In this document: one piece after another, positions 16,686 to 26,111 of the stretch
How positions within the stretch are numbered: position 1 is the stretch's first letter
How the letters are laid out: each line of letters opens with the position of its first letter
Source of the DNA: JAFAMB01 sp963775805
GTDB taxonomy: Bacteria > Verrucomicrobiota > Verrucomicrobiia > Chthoniobacterales > JAFAMB01
DNA: 64,000 nucleotides
Assembly (NCBI GenBank): GCA_963775805.1
Contig: CAVZKG010000004.1
Location: 186,001 to 250,000 of the forward strand
Direction of reading: 5' to 3'
Program-made: the position numbers and the translations under genes
The notes under the pieces: model-generated
Database searches by the model: none
Told to the model about the DNA's origin: nothing
What the model saw: only the letters and a program-made list of their open reading frames with translations

Positions 16686-17080
16686 ATTTGGACGTTCGCC
16701 AACTCCAAAAAGCACTGGTCCGGGTCGGCTTGTGTCCAGAGTTTCTCAACTTTAGCGACGGTCGATCTCTATCCACGTCGATGAGCAGCGCTTTGCTCAC
16801 CTAAATACATTCGGCACGTCGGAAACGCAAACTCGTGTCGACGCCGGCTTACCGTGTCAATTAATTGCAGTGGCAAGTTCTTCAGACACTCAAACCTCGA
16901 TCGTACTTAGATATTCGATCTGTCCCCATCGCTAATAATTGCAAAGAACTGGTTTGATCCAACGACAAGGGACAAAAAGGGAAGAGATAGCCGAGAACCT
17001 GGACAACCGGAAGATCTCGAATTATCCAGGACTGGACTAGTGCTATTTAACCTGTCCCTTTGGACTGGAAGGGCGGGGGA
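16686..17080. repeat. Intergenic region with degenerate inverted REP-like copies
   Basis: No gene is visible in this 395-bp stretch. It holds a degenerate element on the reverse strand at 16911-16927 (GATATTCGATCTGTCCC) and a partial one near 17047-17059 (AACCTGTCCCTTT), plus a GGGACA fragment near 16972. Their orientation is opposite to that of the copies upstream of the RAYT gene. The 3' end of the DUF6600 gene reaches 17081. Confidence 0.55.
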
Positions 17081-18739
17081 CTAGTCATTCTTATCGGTTT
17101 TTTCGGGCTCTTTCTTTTCTTTGGAAGAAGGAGTGTGGTGGGGGCTTGGTGCGTCGGCTGGTTTGGAGGAGTGCTCGGCGGCCACGTGGTGTTCTGCGTA
17201 GCCCTCGGGATGATTCTCCTGGTGAGCGACAGGCTGAGACTCCGGATGATTGGTTTCGGAGCTAGCTGGTGGGGTAGGCTTTTTCGCTTCTTCTGGCTTG
17301 GGCTTTTCGGCGGGCGCGTGTTCGGGAGTCTTTTCTTCAGAACGTGCGGCTTTGGGCTCTGATTCGCGCTTGCCTTGTTCGGCAGGTTCTTTTTTCGTTT
17401 CGTCCTTTTTGGCTTCGTTCCCAGGCGGCTTTCCAGCTGATACAGGAGCTGCCTCTGCCTTGGCCGCAGGTGTCGAGATTTCGGGTTTCTTCTCCGCAGC
17501 GGTTTGAGGCGTTTTGGGCTGTTGGGCTGGTGTGGCGGCGGGAGCCTGAACGTTTGGTTTCGCGCTTTCCGCCGTACCAGGTGATTTTACCTCTGTCCGT
17601 GGCGCCGGAGTTGCGTTTCCGGTACCCGTCGCGTTGGGACCTTGGGCACCCGGCTTCGCTCCGGCTTGAATCTGTGGCTTGACGGGAAGAACTGGTTTCG
17701 CCGGAAGGATCTTTGGAACCGGCGCCTGTTGTGCATATTGCTGACGAAGTTGTTGCGCCTGCGCTTGTGGAACGTTCTGCCAACCTCGGTTTACTTGAGT
17801 TTTTCCTAGCTGCCTGGAGACCTGAGGAGCGGCTGCAGCAACAGTCTTCAATTTGTAGGGAGGAGCCGCTACGTTGAGCTGGTTGCCTTGTATCGAAGTT
17901 TTGAAAGCCGCATTGGGCTGTGTCTGTGCAGCGTAATTGAGCTTGTAACTTGGGAGCGTCTGACCGCTTTGCTGTTGAACAAGTTGCGCGATTCGATCGT
18001 GAGGAGGGCCATAATTGTTCACTACGTTGTTCACATACGTAATATTCGTGATGTTGGTGGTCTGTTGAATAATCTGCACGCTCTGCTGTTGCGGCAGGCA
18101 GAATTCCCGGTAGGAAGGCCGAGCAAAATCACCGATCCGAATGAAGGCGTACGCCGCGGGGCCAATGTCGTAATAGCTATCGGACCAGCCATGGAAACCG
18201 ATACTCGGATTGAATCGGGATTCCGGTGGCAACGGAGCCCATCCGACGTAATCAGCGCCAGAGGTTTGACGCCAGGAAACCCAGGCCGGGGCCCAATTGC
18301 TACCGGGAATCCAAATCCATCCCACCTCATCTAACAAAGCCCAACGCCCATAGTGATAAGTTGCCCAGCCGAAATTTTCGCCTGAGTCCCAGTACCAACC
18401 TCGATCAGTCCAAACCCAGTGGCCATCTGCATACGGACGCCAATCAGGTGTCGAGGCCGCAACATTCGGCTGCCAGACATAACCGTAATCGTCATCGTAA
18501 AACCAACGCCCATCGGAGGAGAGTCGATCGTAGAAAACATCGTAGCTGCCATCTGAGTCCGAACCCGTGTCCATATTCGGGTCGGTGTCCTGTTTGTAAA
18601 AGGCGATACGCGCCGAGTCAGGATGTTTTGCCGGCATAGCGGCCGGCATAGCGGAAGCCGTTTGAAATGCCGTGACGGCGATCGGAACAATTAATGTGAG
18701 AGCATTTCTATGCATAGGCAAAGTTGATATTTTGGACAT
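17081..18739 (-). CDS. DUF6600 exported protein with Pro/Lys/Glu-rich tail
   Basis: A 552-residue protein. Residues 1-35 look like a signal peptide (hydrophobic 'ALTLIVPIAVTAF', then Ala-rich). Residues about 60-190 are the DUF6600 region, rich in aromatic repeats of the type 'GRWFYDDDYGYVWQPNVA', 'GHWVWTDRGWYWDSGENFGWATYHYGRW' and 'VGWIWIPGSNWAPAWVSW'. A Gln-rich middle follows, then from about 340 a low-complexity tail of Pro, Ala, Lys and Glu ('KPEEAKKPTPPASS', 'KEKKEPEKTDKND'). Its function is unknown; an envelope or periplasmic structural role is inferred from composition. It is transcribed away from gltX. Confidence 0.75.
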   Translation of the reverse strand: MSKISTLPMHRNALTLIVPIAVTAFQTASAMPAAMPAKHPDSARIAFYKQDTDPNMDTGSDSDGSYDVFYDRLSSDGRWFYDDDYGYVWQPNVAASTPDWRPYADGHWVWTDRGWYWDSGENFGWATYHYGRWALLDEVGWIWIPGSNWAPAWVSWRQTSGADYVGWAPLPPESRFNPSIGFHGWSDSYYDIGPAAYAFIRIGDFARPSYREFCLPQQQSVQIIQQTTNITNITYVNNVVNNYGPPHDRIAQLVQQQSGQTLPSYKLNYAAQTQPNAAFKTSIQGNQLNVAAPPYKLKTVAAAAPQVSRQLGKTQVNRGWQNVPQAQAQQLRQQYAQQAPVPKILPAKPVLPVKPQIQAGAKPGAQGPNATGTGNATPAPRTEVKSPGTAESAKPNVQAPAATPAQQPKTPQTAAEKKPEISTPAAKAEAAPVSAGKPPGNEAKKDETKKEPAEQGKRESEPKAARSEEKTPEHAPAEKPKPEEAKKPTPPASSETNHPESQPVAHQENHPEGYAEHHVAAEHSSKPADAPSPHHTPSSKEKKEPEKTDKND

Positions 18740-18899
18740 AAAAAATGTAGTACTTATTCAACAGCGAGGATCGATATGAGGCGCGGTAAAAATTCGGGGC
18801 ACCGGAAGGAGCCACCGTTTTGGCAGCGAAAACCGGCGCTGTGAAATCATTATTCAAAAAAGAGTTGCGCCGCGGCGTGAGCATAGAATTGATTCCCCG

Positions 18900-20216
18900 A
18901 TGAGTTCTTCCGTCAGGGTTCGGTTTGCGCCTTCACCAACAGGTTTCTTGCATGTCGGAGGGGCGCGGACCGCTCTATTCAACTGGTTGTTCGCGCGTCA
19001 TCATCAAGGAACGTTTTTGTTGCGAATCGAGGATACGGATAAAAGCCGTGAACGGGAGGAGGCGGTCCGGGTAATTTATGAGGGATTGCGATGGCTGGGA
19101 CTGGACTGGGATGAAGGGGCCCAGGTTGGTGGAGAGTGTGGTCCTTATTTTCAAAGTGAGCGGAACGCAATCTATGAAAGATATCTACAGCAACTGCATG
19201 ACAAAGGTTTCGTGTACGAAGACGCGGGTGCGACTCGTTTTCGGTCACCCCGGAAACCGGTGATTGTCGACGACATTGTCTGCGGACGGATAGAATTTGA
19301 TCGGAGCATGGATCCTGACATGACAATTCGCCGCCCGGATGGGTCGTGGATCTTTCATTTCGTGAACGTTGTCGATGATCTCGAGATGAAGATCTCGCAT
19401 GTCATTCGTGGAGAGGATCATCTTACCAATACAGCGAAACATGTTGAACTCTATGAAGCTTTGGGGGTCGCTCCGCCGAATTTCGCGCATATTCCGCTGA
19501 TACTAAATCGAGACGGATCAAAGATGAGCAAACGGGATGCTGGGGCAAGCGTGTCGAGTTACATGGACCAAGGATATGCTCCGGAAGCTGTCCGGAATTA
19601 TCTTTGTCTGCTGGGTTGGTCTCCGAAAGACAATCGCGAAAAGATCAGCATCGAGGAAGTCATTCAGCTGTTTGATTTGACGAAGATCAATCGTCGCAAC
19701 GCAGCGTTCGATTTGGACAAGTGTTACTGGTTAAACGGGCAATATATCCAGCAAATGCCCTTGGCTCGATTTTACGAATTGAGCGAGCCTTTCATTCGAA
19801 AAGCGGCGCTTGCGATCAGCGACGAAACGTATTTGCTGCGCGTGTTGGAAATCGTGAAGGAAAAGATAAAGCTGTTCAAAGATGTTCCTGACTGGATCGG
19901 CTACTTCTTCACTGAGGACTTTCCCTTGGAACCTGAAGCAATGGAAAAAACTCTCAGAAAGCCCGGCGCTACTGAGCGGTTGAATCGTCTTCGAAACAAA
20001 TATGCGGAAGTTGAGGAATGGACTGCCACCAGACTTGAATCGGCACTAAAGGAGGTTGCGATCGATATGGGATCTAAGACCGGGGACTTAGTGCACCCTG
20101 CTCGAGTAGCGGTCAGTGGACGTTCAGTTGGACCGAGCTTGTACCATATGCTGGAGATTATGGGTAAACAGCGGGTTCTACAGCGAATGGACCGGACGTT
20201 ACAAAGACTGGCTTGA
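18900..20216 (+). CDS. gltX: Glutamate-tRNA ligase
   Basis: A 438-residue class I aminoacyl-tRNA synthetase. The HIGH-type motif is 'FAPSPTGFLHVGGART' (8-23), the KMSKS motif is 'SKMSKRDAG' (near 205), and 'LLRIEDTDKSR' and 'HVIRGEDHLTNTAKH' are characteristic of GluRS. At 438 residues it is shorter than the usual 465-500 but has a complete catalytic core and a C-terminal anticodon-binding helical domain. ATG at 18900. aroE begins three bases after its stop, so the pair is translationally close and co-transcribed. Confidence 0.95.
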   Translation: MSSSVRVRFAPSPTGFLHVGGARTALFNWLFARHHQGTFLLRIEDTDKSREREEAVRVIYEGLRWLGLDWDEGAQVGGECGPYFQSERNAIYERYLQQLHDKGFVYEDAGATRFRSPRKPVIVDDIVCGRIEFDRSMDPDMTIRRPDGSWIFHFVNVVDDLEMKISHVIRGEDHLTNTAKHVELYEALGVAPPNFAHIPLILNRDGSKMSKRDAGASVSSYMDQGYAPEAVRNYLCLLGWSPKDNREKISIEEVIQLFDLTKINRRNAAFDLDKCYWLNGQYIQQMPLARFYELSEPFIRKAALAISDETYLLRVLEIVKEKIKLFKDVPDWIGYFFTEDFPLEPEAMEKTLRKPGATERLNRLRNKYAEVEEWTATRLESALKEVAIDMGSKTGDLVHPARVAVSGRSVGPSLYHMLEIMGKQRVLQRMDRTLQRLA

Positions 20217-20219
20217 GAG

Positions 20220-21089
20220 ATGGTGTCGCTTTCACTTGATGGGTTGCGCCGAATGGCCACCAGTGATCTCCGGTTTGTCGTGATCGGGGATCCCATTGAC
20301 CATTCTCTATCGCCGCCGATGCAGAATGCCGGGCTGCAGTTTTTGCGTATCCCTTATCGATATGACCGATTGCGTGTCAGGCCGGAAGATCTGGGAGAAG
20401 CGTTCCAGATCTTGCGCGAGAGAGAGTTCTTCGGTTGGAATCTGACATTGCCACACAAACTGCAGGCTCTCGAACTCGTCGATGAACTCGATCCACTGGC
20501 CGCGAGGCTGCGTGCGGTCAATACGGTTGTTAATCGATCAGGAAAATTATTCGGATTCAATACGGACGGCACAGGATTAGTCGCGGCGATGTCGGAATCA
20601 TTCGCATGCAATGTATCCTCTTTCCGAATTGGATTGCTTGGAGCGGGAGGCGGGGCAGGTCAGGCCGCGGCTCGGTATTTGGCCAGTCTCAACGTTCCTG
20701 TATTGGTTTTGGTCAATCGGACCATTGATAAGGCAGAGGTTTTGGCTGCGGAACTGACGGTGAATACCACATCCGAAATCAAAGCTCAATCGTGGGAAAA
20801 TATTCCGAGTGTGTTCGATGAAGTCGATCTCATTGTCAATGCCGCCACGGTTGGACCGGGTCCGGAATTACTGACCGGCATAAGTTCGCGACACCTGGTT
20901 TTTGATATGGTCTACGGCTCTCAGGAAACGGCACTCGTCAGGTTCGCAAGAACAAGAGGTGCTCGTTCTGCCGATGGACTGCTGATGTTACTTTACCAGG
21001 GGGTGTTCGCATTCGAAATCTGGTGCGGAAAACCGGCTCCGGTAGATCAAATGCGCTCTGCGTTGTTCGCGGCAGCTTCCAGGGCGTGA
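20220..21089 (+). CDS. aroE: Shikimate dehydrogenase
   Basis: A 289-residue NADP-dependent enzyme that reduces 3-dehydroshikimate. Signatures are 'VVIGDPIDHSLSPPMQNAGL' (substrate-binding Ser pair), 'GWNLTLPHKLQALELVDELD' (catalytic Lys), 'NTVVNRSGKLFGFNTDGTGL', 'GLLGAGGGAGQAAARYLA' (dinucleotide-binding) and 'DGLLMLLYQGVFAFEIW'. ATG at 20220 is the first start; an internal ATG at 20253 ('MATSDL') is also plausible. It belongs to the same pathway as aroB at 48 kb. Confidence 0.95.
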   Translation: MVSLSLDGLRRMATSDLRFVVIGDPIDHSLSPPMQNAGLQFLRIPYRYDRLRVRPEDLGEAFQILREREFFGWNLTLPHKLQALELVDELDPLAARLRAVNTVVNRSGKLFGFNTDGTGLVAAMSESFACNVSSFRIGLLGAGGGAGQAAARYLASLNVPVLVLVNRTIDKAEVLAAELTVNTTSEIKAQSWENIPSVFDEVDLIVNAATVGPGPELLTGISSRHLVFDMVYGSQETALVRFARTRGARSADGLLMLLYQGVFAFEIWCGKPAPVDQMRSALFAAASRA

Positions 21090-21184
21090 CTGCGATAAGG
21101 CCCTCCATCAGAGGCCGGAGTTGACTGGAAAAATTGCGCTGGCTTGACCGGATCTCGCTGACCTGATTTTCTCCGTGGTCACAA

Positions 21185-22339
21185 GTGGCTGCAGTCTTAT
21201 TGATCGCGAATTACCGGCTTGATGGCCAGCATAGCATGGCCCGATCCGCCGAATTGCTTGCGTCGGGATTGCGATCGTGCGGTGTCGATGTGGAGGTGTT
21301 GCGCCCGATCTCTTTTTTTGGGTCAATCGCGAGAGGTACTCCGAGGAAATGGCTGAGTTATCTGGACAAATACCTTCTGTTTCCGTTTGTGCTGATGGTG
21401 CGCGCACGACGGTGTAAGCTGGTCCATATCGTCGATCACTCGAACGCGGTTTATTTGTTTTGGCTTCGTCGGGTTAAAAATGTAGTTACCTGCAACGACC
21501 TGCTCGCAGTTCGATCGGCCTTGGGCGAAATCCCCGAGCATCGGACCGGTTTCATGGGTCGCTTGCTGCAGAAGTGGATATTAGCGGGGCTGCGCCGTGC
21601 GGATCATATTATTTGCATTTCGAATGCGACAAAGTCAGATGTTTTGCGATTGACCAAAAAGTCGGAGGCGGTGGTCTCCAGAATATATCTTGGTCTAGAC
21701 AGCGTCTTTGAAACTGAGCTGACCGGGCGAATGAAGGGGTCACGCCCTTCCAAAGAGTGTCAACTGAGTCCAACGCCTTCGACGACTTCTGCAGAAATCG
21801 CCAATGAATTCAATGTGCACGGATGCCGATATATCGTGCACGTGGGAGGTGATACATGGTACAAGAACCGTGATAGAGTTGTATCAATCTACCGGGAAAT
21901 CCGGCGGCGTTTAGGCGACACTGCTCCGCATCTCGTGATGGTCGGGCCGCCGACCGCCACACAGGAAGCGGGCGTTCAATTTGTTCAAAACGTGCCTAAC
22001 TCAAAGCTAGCCAATCTTTATCGTAACGCTGAATTACTTGTGTTCCCATCGCTTTACGAAGGATTCGGTTGGCCCGTCATTGAGGCGAACGCATGTGGTT
22101 GCCGAGCAATCGTAAGCAGCGCACCGTCACTGATCGAAGCTGCAGGCAGTGTTACCGACTTGATAGTTGATTCGCGCGACATCCATGTCTGGGCTGACAA
22201 GGTGATCGAAGTTCTCAATGAAGGGAGCACCGCCAAAGAACGCCATATCACCGACGGTTACCGGAACGCGAGCCGGTTCAGCCGGCAGTTGATGATTACT
22301 GAATACCGTACGCTCTACTCGTCAATCGCACCGGAATGA
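21185..22339 (+). CDS. Family 4 glycosyltransferase
   Basis: A 384-residue GT-B glycosyltransferase of family 4. The N-terminal domain carries 'ANYRLDGQHSMARSAELL' and a 'HIVDHSNAVYL' segment. The C-terminal donor domain has 'YIVHVGGDTWYKNRDRVVSIYREI', 'FVQNVPNSKLANLYRNAELLVFPSLYEGFGWPVIEANACG' (E-x7-E). Starts with GTG at 21185. It is the first of five genes in a tight block (overlaps of 4, 8, 4 and 26 bp), indicating one operon for an exopolysaccharide or O-antigen. Donor and acceptor cannot be read from sequence. Confidence 0.87.
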   Translation: MAAVLLIANYRLDGQHSMARSAELLASGLRSCGVDVEVLRPISFFGSIARGTPRKWLSYLDKYLLFPFVLMVRARRCKLVHIVDHSNAVYLFWLRRVKNVVTCNDLLAVRSALGEIPEHRTGFMGRLLQKWILAGLRRADHIICISNATKSDVLRLTKKSEAVVSRIYLGLDSVFETELTGRMKGSRPSKECQLSPTPSTTSAEIANEFNVHGCRYIVHVGGDTWYKNRDRVVSIYREIRRRLGDTAPHLVMVGPPTATQEAGVQFVQNVPNSKLANLYRNAELLVFPSLYEGFGWPVIEANACGCRAIVSSAPSLIEAAGSVTDLIVDSRDIHVWADKVIEVLNEGSTAKERHITDGYRNASRFSRQLMITEYRTLYSSIAPE

Positions 22340-23469
22340 GCCTTTCGTTTCTGCATTTGATTCGAACCATGAACCCCACGGCGGGGGGCCCGGTGAGCTT
22401 TCTCAGCCAACTGTGTGCGGCGCACACGGCAATGGGTATTCGAGTCGCAATTCTAACGCTTGACGAACACAATCCAGAATGGAGCGCTAATCTCCCCATT
22501 GCAGTGATAGGCTGTGGACGGAGCCGAGGGAATTATGGGTATAATCCGGGTCTCGAAGAACGGTTGGCCGCAATCGTCGGCTCGTTTGACGCGATGTTAG
22601 TCCACGGCCTTTGGCAATATCACGGCGTGGGCGCGATGAGGGCTTCGTTGAGGAGCGGAGTTCCTTATTTTGTTTTTCCGCACGGGATGCTCGATCCATG
22701 GTTCAAAACGGCATATCCGGTTAAGCATTTGAAGAAACAGATTTATTGGGCACTTACCGAACGGAGAGTGTTGCAGCGGGCGAAGAGCGTTTTATTTACC
22801 TCCCGCAATGAGATGAGCCTTGCCGAAAGCACATTCCTGCCGAAGGCCTGGTACTGTAAACGAATCCTTCCACTGGGTGTCGAAAGGATCTCGGCGGATA
22901 ACCGTAATACGAGCGAGGCGTTTTTCCAGCGATTCCCGCAGATGAGAAATCGCCGTTTTCTACTCTTTCTAGGTCGCCTTCATCCAAAGAAAGGATGTGA
23001 TCTACTGATCGAAGCGATATCTCGCATGCGTCCTCCTTTGGATCTGATTCTGGCCGGACCGGATGCCGATGAGCAGTATACAGCCCGGCTCAAGCGATCG
23101 GCGAACGGTCTCTCAATCTTATTTACCGGCATGCTCGACGGCGAGGTCAAGTCTGGTGCATTAGCTGCGTGCGAAGCGCTGATACTGCCGTCGCACCAGG
23201 AAAACTTTGGGCTTGTCGTTGCCGAGGCTCTGTCGGTTGGAGCTCCGGTGTTGCTGTCCGACCAGGTAAACATTGCAGAAACGGTTGCAGTCTCCGGTGC
23301 CGGATTTGTTGAACCGGATACTCAAATGGGGACCGAGCGCTTGATCGATCGGTGGCTGCAGGAGGGAAGTGCCGCCATGCGCGTCGCAGCCTTGAAGTGC
23401 TTTGAAAATCACTTTGACATTCAGGGCTCGGCTAGAGAGCTAAAGAACATCATTTCCGGCGATGGTTAA
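22336..23469 (+). CDS. Family 4 glycosyltransferase
   Basis: A 377-residue GT-B enzyme of family 4, overlapping the previous gene by four bases (ATGA). The N-terminus has the 'MNPTAGGPVSFLSQLC' glycine-rich loop, then 'VHGLWQYHG' and 'VFPHGMLDPW', features shared with colanic-acid-type transferases. The donor half has 'FLGRLHPKKGCDLLIEAI', 'GMLDGEVKSGALAACEALILPSHQENFGLVVAEALSVG'. Likely cytoplasmic or membrane-associated, adding one sugar to a lipid-linked repeat unit. Specific sugar unknown. Confidence 0.88.
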   Translation: MSLSFLHLIRTMNPTAGGPVSFLSQLCAAHTAMGIRVAILTLDEHNPEWSANLPIAVIGCGRSRGNYGYNPGLEERLAAIVGSFDAMLVHGLWQYHGVGAMRASLRSGVPYFVFPHGMLDPWFKTAYPVKHLKKQIYWALTERRVLQRAKSVLFTSRNEMSLAESTFLPKAWYCKRILPLGVERISADNRNTSEAFFQRFPQMRNRRFLLFLGRLHPKKGCDLLIEAISRMRPPLDLILAGPDADEQYTARLKRSANGLSILFTGMLDGEVKSGALAACEALILPSHQENFGLVVAEALSVGAPVLLSDQVNIAETVAVSGAGFVEPDTQMGTERLIDRWLQEGSAAMRVAALKCFENHFDIQGSARELKNIISGDG

Positions 23470-23980
23470 GGAATACTCCGTCTCGAACCGATTTGCGCGG
23501 TCGGCTTGGTGGGCTGTGTACATCCTGCTATTCCGTTGGTCTCCGAGACCCTTGCATTCGTGGCGGTCTTTCCTGTTGCGTTGTTTTGGTGCGCGGATAG
23601 GGCGTGGCTGCCACATTTATCCTTCTGCACAAATTTGGGCGCCGTGGAACTTGGAGTGCGGGCCGTGGGCTTGCATCGCCAATGGAGCCGAGGTTTACAA
23701 TCCCGTCAAAATCTCGATTGGCGAAGGGGCTATCATCTCACAGGACGCCTACCTCTGCGCCGCTTCGCATGACTATGTGGATCCGAGCTTTCCGCTGATC
23801 CATGGAACAATCGTAATCGGTAAAAGAGCGTGGATCGCTTCGCGCGCGATTGTTTTGATGGGGACGAAAATCGGGGATCGAAGCGTTGTGGGAGCGGGGA
23901 GTGTTGTTACAAAGGATGTGCCGCCCGATAGCGTCTGCGTCGGCAATCCGGCTCGAATTGTCAAAAAGATCGAGAGATGA
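23462..23980 (+). CDS. WcaF-like hexapeptide acyltransferase
   Basis: A 172-residue left-handed beta-helix acetyltransferase. Imperfect hexapeptide repeats are visible ('IGRGCHIYPSAQIWAPWN', 'IANGAEVYNPVKISIGEGAIISQDAYLC') with the active-site region 'AASHDY' and the C-terminal 'GAGSVVTKDVPPDSVCVGNPARIVKK'. The family acetylates sugars of exopolysaccharides using acetyl-CoA. It overlaps the upstream glycosyltransferase by eight bases and the next by four, so it should modify the same polymer. Confidence 0.9.
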   Translation: MVKEYSVSNRFARSAWWAVYILLFRWSPRPLHSWRSFLLRCFGARIGRGCHIYPSAQIWAPWNLECGPWACIANGAEVYNPVKISIGEGAIISQDAYLCAASHDYVDPSFPLIHGTIVIGKRAWIASRAIVLMGTKIGDRSVVGAGSVVTKDVPPDSVCVGNPARIVKKIER

Positions 23981-24837
23981 AAATTCCGGTTAGCGTCGTA
24001 ATCCCGGTGAAAAATGAGGCGAAGAATCTGAAACGTTGTCTACGATCGGTTGAGTGGGCATCTGAAGTCTTCGTCGTCGATTCCCAGAGCACAGATGGGA
24101 CTTGCCAGATCGCGGAGGAATCCGGCGCCCGAGTTGTACAATTCAAATACGACGGAGGGTGGCCCAAAAAAAAGAATTGGGCGCTGCAGACGCTTCGATT
24201 TGCAAACGAATGGATCCTTTTGCTGGACGCGGACGAGGTGGTAATGGAAGGGGCGGCGCAGGAGATCGCAGAGGTCGTTGAGCGAAAGGACCCTATCAAC
24301 GGGTACTGGATTAATCGGCGATTCATGTTCCTCGGGAAATGGCTGAGACATGCATACTACCCGAACTGGAATTTGAGGTTATTCAAACACAGCTCAGGCC
24401 GCTTTGAGAGACTAGTGGAAGGCGAAACGAACAGTGGAGACGTGGAAATTCATGAGCATGTATTCGTTGAAGGGCAGACCGGCCGCCTGCGGGCAGAACT
24501 GGAACACTATGCATTTCCGACCGTGGAATCTTTCATCGAAAAGCATAACCGGTATTCAAACTGGGAAGCTCAACTTGCCCTGGAACTCGGCAGGAAGAGG
24601 GCTGGCGCTCGACCTCAGCACGGAAGCGTGAATCTGCGTCGCCGTCTTAAACTTCTCTCTAGACAACTCCCAATGCGACCCCTCCTTCGATTTCTCTACA
24701 TCTATATTCTCCAGCGAGGATTTCTGGACGGAATCGAAGGCTATTACTTTGCGCGACTCCATGCTTGTTATGAATGGATGTCCGTCATTAAGACGTACGA
24801 GCGAAAACATTATGCGGATAGTCGTCTGGGGAATTAA
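23977..24837 (+). CDS. Family 2 glycosyltransferase
   Basis: A 286-residue GT-A enzyme related to WaaE/KdtX-type family 2 transferases. It begins 'PVSVVIPVKNEAKNLKRCLRSV', has 'VFVVDSQSTDGTCQIAEESGARVVQF', the metal-binding 'LLLDADEVV' near 88-96, and a 'FMFLGKWLRHAYYPNWNLRLFK' acceptor segment. The C-terminal 60 residues are basic and aromatic, likely membrane-associating. Starts within the stop of the preceding acetyltransferase gene (ATGA). Overlaps the following gene by 26 bp. Confidence 0.9.
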   Translation: MKIPVSVVIPVKNEAKNLKRCLRSVEWASEVFVVDSQSTDGTCQIAEESGARVVQFKYDGGWPKKKNWALQTLRFANEWILLLDADEVVMEGAAQEIAEVVERKDPINGYWINRRFMFLGKWLRHAYYPNWNLRLFKHSSGRFERLVEGETNSGDVEIHEHVFVEGQTGRLRAELEHYAFPTVESFIEKHNRYSNWEAQLALELGRKRAGARPQHGSVNLRRRLKLLSRQLPMRPLLRFLYIYILQRGFLDGIEGYYFARLHACYEWMSVIKTYERKHYADSRLGN

Positions 24838-26041
24838 CTACGCTCCGGAGCAAACCGGTATCGCGCCGTGCAATGTCGCGACGTGTGAATATCTTGCGGC
24901 CGAGGGATGCGATGTCACCATGCTCACGACATTCGCATACTACCCGGCGTGGAAAAAACGGGCTTCGGATCGCGGTCGGTTATTTCGATCCGAGATAATC
25001 AATAAGGTTCGTGTGCTGCGTTGTTGGCACTATGTGCCGGCGCGAACAAGCACGTTAAGACGCATTCTGCACGAGTTCAGCTTTGTTGCTCACTCGCTGG
25101 TACGTCTGATTTTCATACCCAGACCCGACCTATTGATCGTCGTGTCGCCACCATTGTTAGCAGGAGCTTTCGCACGATTTTATTGCTGGATTAGGGGCCC
25201 TAGATATTGGCTGCATTTGCAGGACTTGCAGCCGGATGCCGCTATTAATCTTGGAATGGTGAAGTCGTCGTTTCTTATTCGAGCGTTTAAAATACTTGAG
25301 TCAATTGCTTACGGAGGAGCATGGCGCATCTCGTCCATCAGTGCAGGCATGCTCGACATCTTACGAAAACGGGGAGCCGATTCGCGCAAATTACGATATT
25401 TCCCTAATGGTACAGAAGGGTTCGTAGAAGTGCCAAAAGGGCGGTTCAGAGCATTGAACCATTTCGATGCCGAAAAGTTCCTCGTCGTCTACTCTGGAAA
25501 CCTAGGTTTTAAACAGGGATTGCACCATTTGATAGAAGCAATGCGCTTAGTCCGGAACCCCGCAATACAACTGATCGTTTGTGGTGAGGGCGCAGAAAAA
25601 CATCGTCTGCTCGAGGCGTCAAACGGTATGCAGAATGTTTGGTTCAAAGGCGTTCAGAACTCTGTTGATTACAATTCGATGTTGGTCGACGCCGATCTGA
25701 TGGTCGTCTCGTTGGAATCTGGATCGGGGGTGTCATTCTTCCCAAGTAAACTCTTGAGCGCTTGTGCTGCGGGCAAACCGGTCCTCGCAATCTGTGACAG
25801 AGAATCGGAGCTAGCATCTGTTGTGATGACGAATCAGTGCGGCTTTGTCGTCGAACCATCCGATCGGGATAAAATTGGGCGAGCGGTTGAGGAGTTGTGG
25901 GCTGATCCGGAACGGATTGTAAAAATGGGCGCTGCGGCCAAGCAGGTTGCTGCACGATTCGCTTGGAGCGAGATACTCGAACAGTTTTCCAAAGACGCTG
26001 AAATATCGAAGCAAGTGACGAGTCACCGACCGGCCGTTTAA
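24812..26041 (+). CDS. WcaI-like family 4 glycosyltransferase
   Basis: A 409-residue GT-B enzyme close to the colanic acid WcaI group: 'RIVVWGINYAPEQTGIAPCNVATCEYLAAEGCDVTMLTTF' at the N-terminus, 'PRYWLHLQDLQPDAAINLGMV' in the middle, and a donor domain with 'FLVVYSGNLGFKQGLHHLIEAM' and 'ESGSGVSFFPSKLLSACAAGKPVLAICD'. The ATG at 24812 was chosen because the family N-terminus 'MRIVVWG' begins there, although an in-frame upstream start exists inside the preceding gene. It is the last gene of the plus-strand block and converges on the phosphosugar transferase gene. Confidence 0.88.
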   Translation: MRIVVWGINYAPEQTGIAPCNVATCEYLAAEGCDVTMLTTFAYYPAWKKRASDRGRLFRSEIINKVRVLRCWHYVPARTSTLRRILHEFSFVAHSLVRLIFIPRPDLLIVVSPPLLAGAFARFYCWIRGPRYWLHLQDLQPDAAINLGMVKSSFLIRAFKILESIAYGGAWRISSISAGMLDILRKRGADSRKLRYFPNGTEGFVEVPKGRFRALNHFDAEKFLVVYSGNLGFKQGLHHLIEAMRLVRNPAIQLIVCGEGAEKHRLLEASNGMQNVWFKGVQNSVDYNSMLVDADLMVVSLESGSGVSFFPSKLLSACAAGKPVLAICDRESELASVVMTNQCGFVVEPSDRDKIGRAVEELWADPERIVKMGAAAKQVAARFAWSEILEQFSKDAEISKQVTSHRPAV

Positions 26042-26111
26042 TGGGTAGCGAGACTCACGCGGGAAATCCTCCGACCAGCATGGTGCGATATAGAACAGGA
26101 ATTCTCTGTTG

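Noticed and set aside
16515..16760. Repeated ACTTTAGCGACGG at the end of the RAYT gene and downstream
   Set aside because: A single 13-bp match without further flanking similarity; too short to call a repeat.
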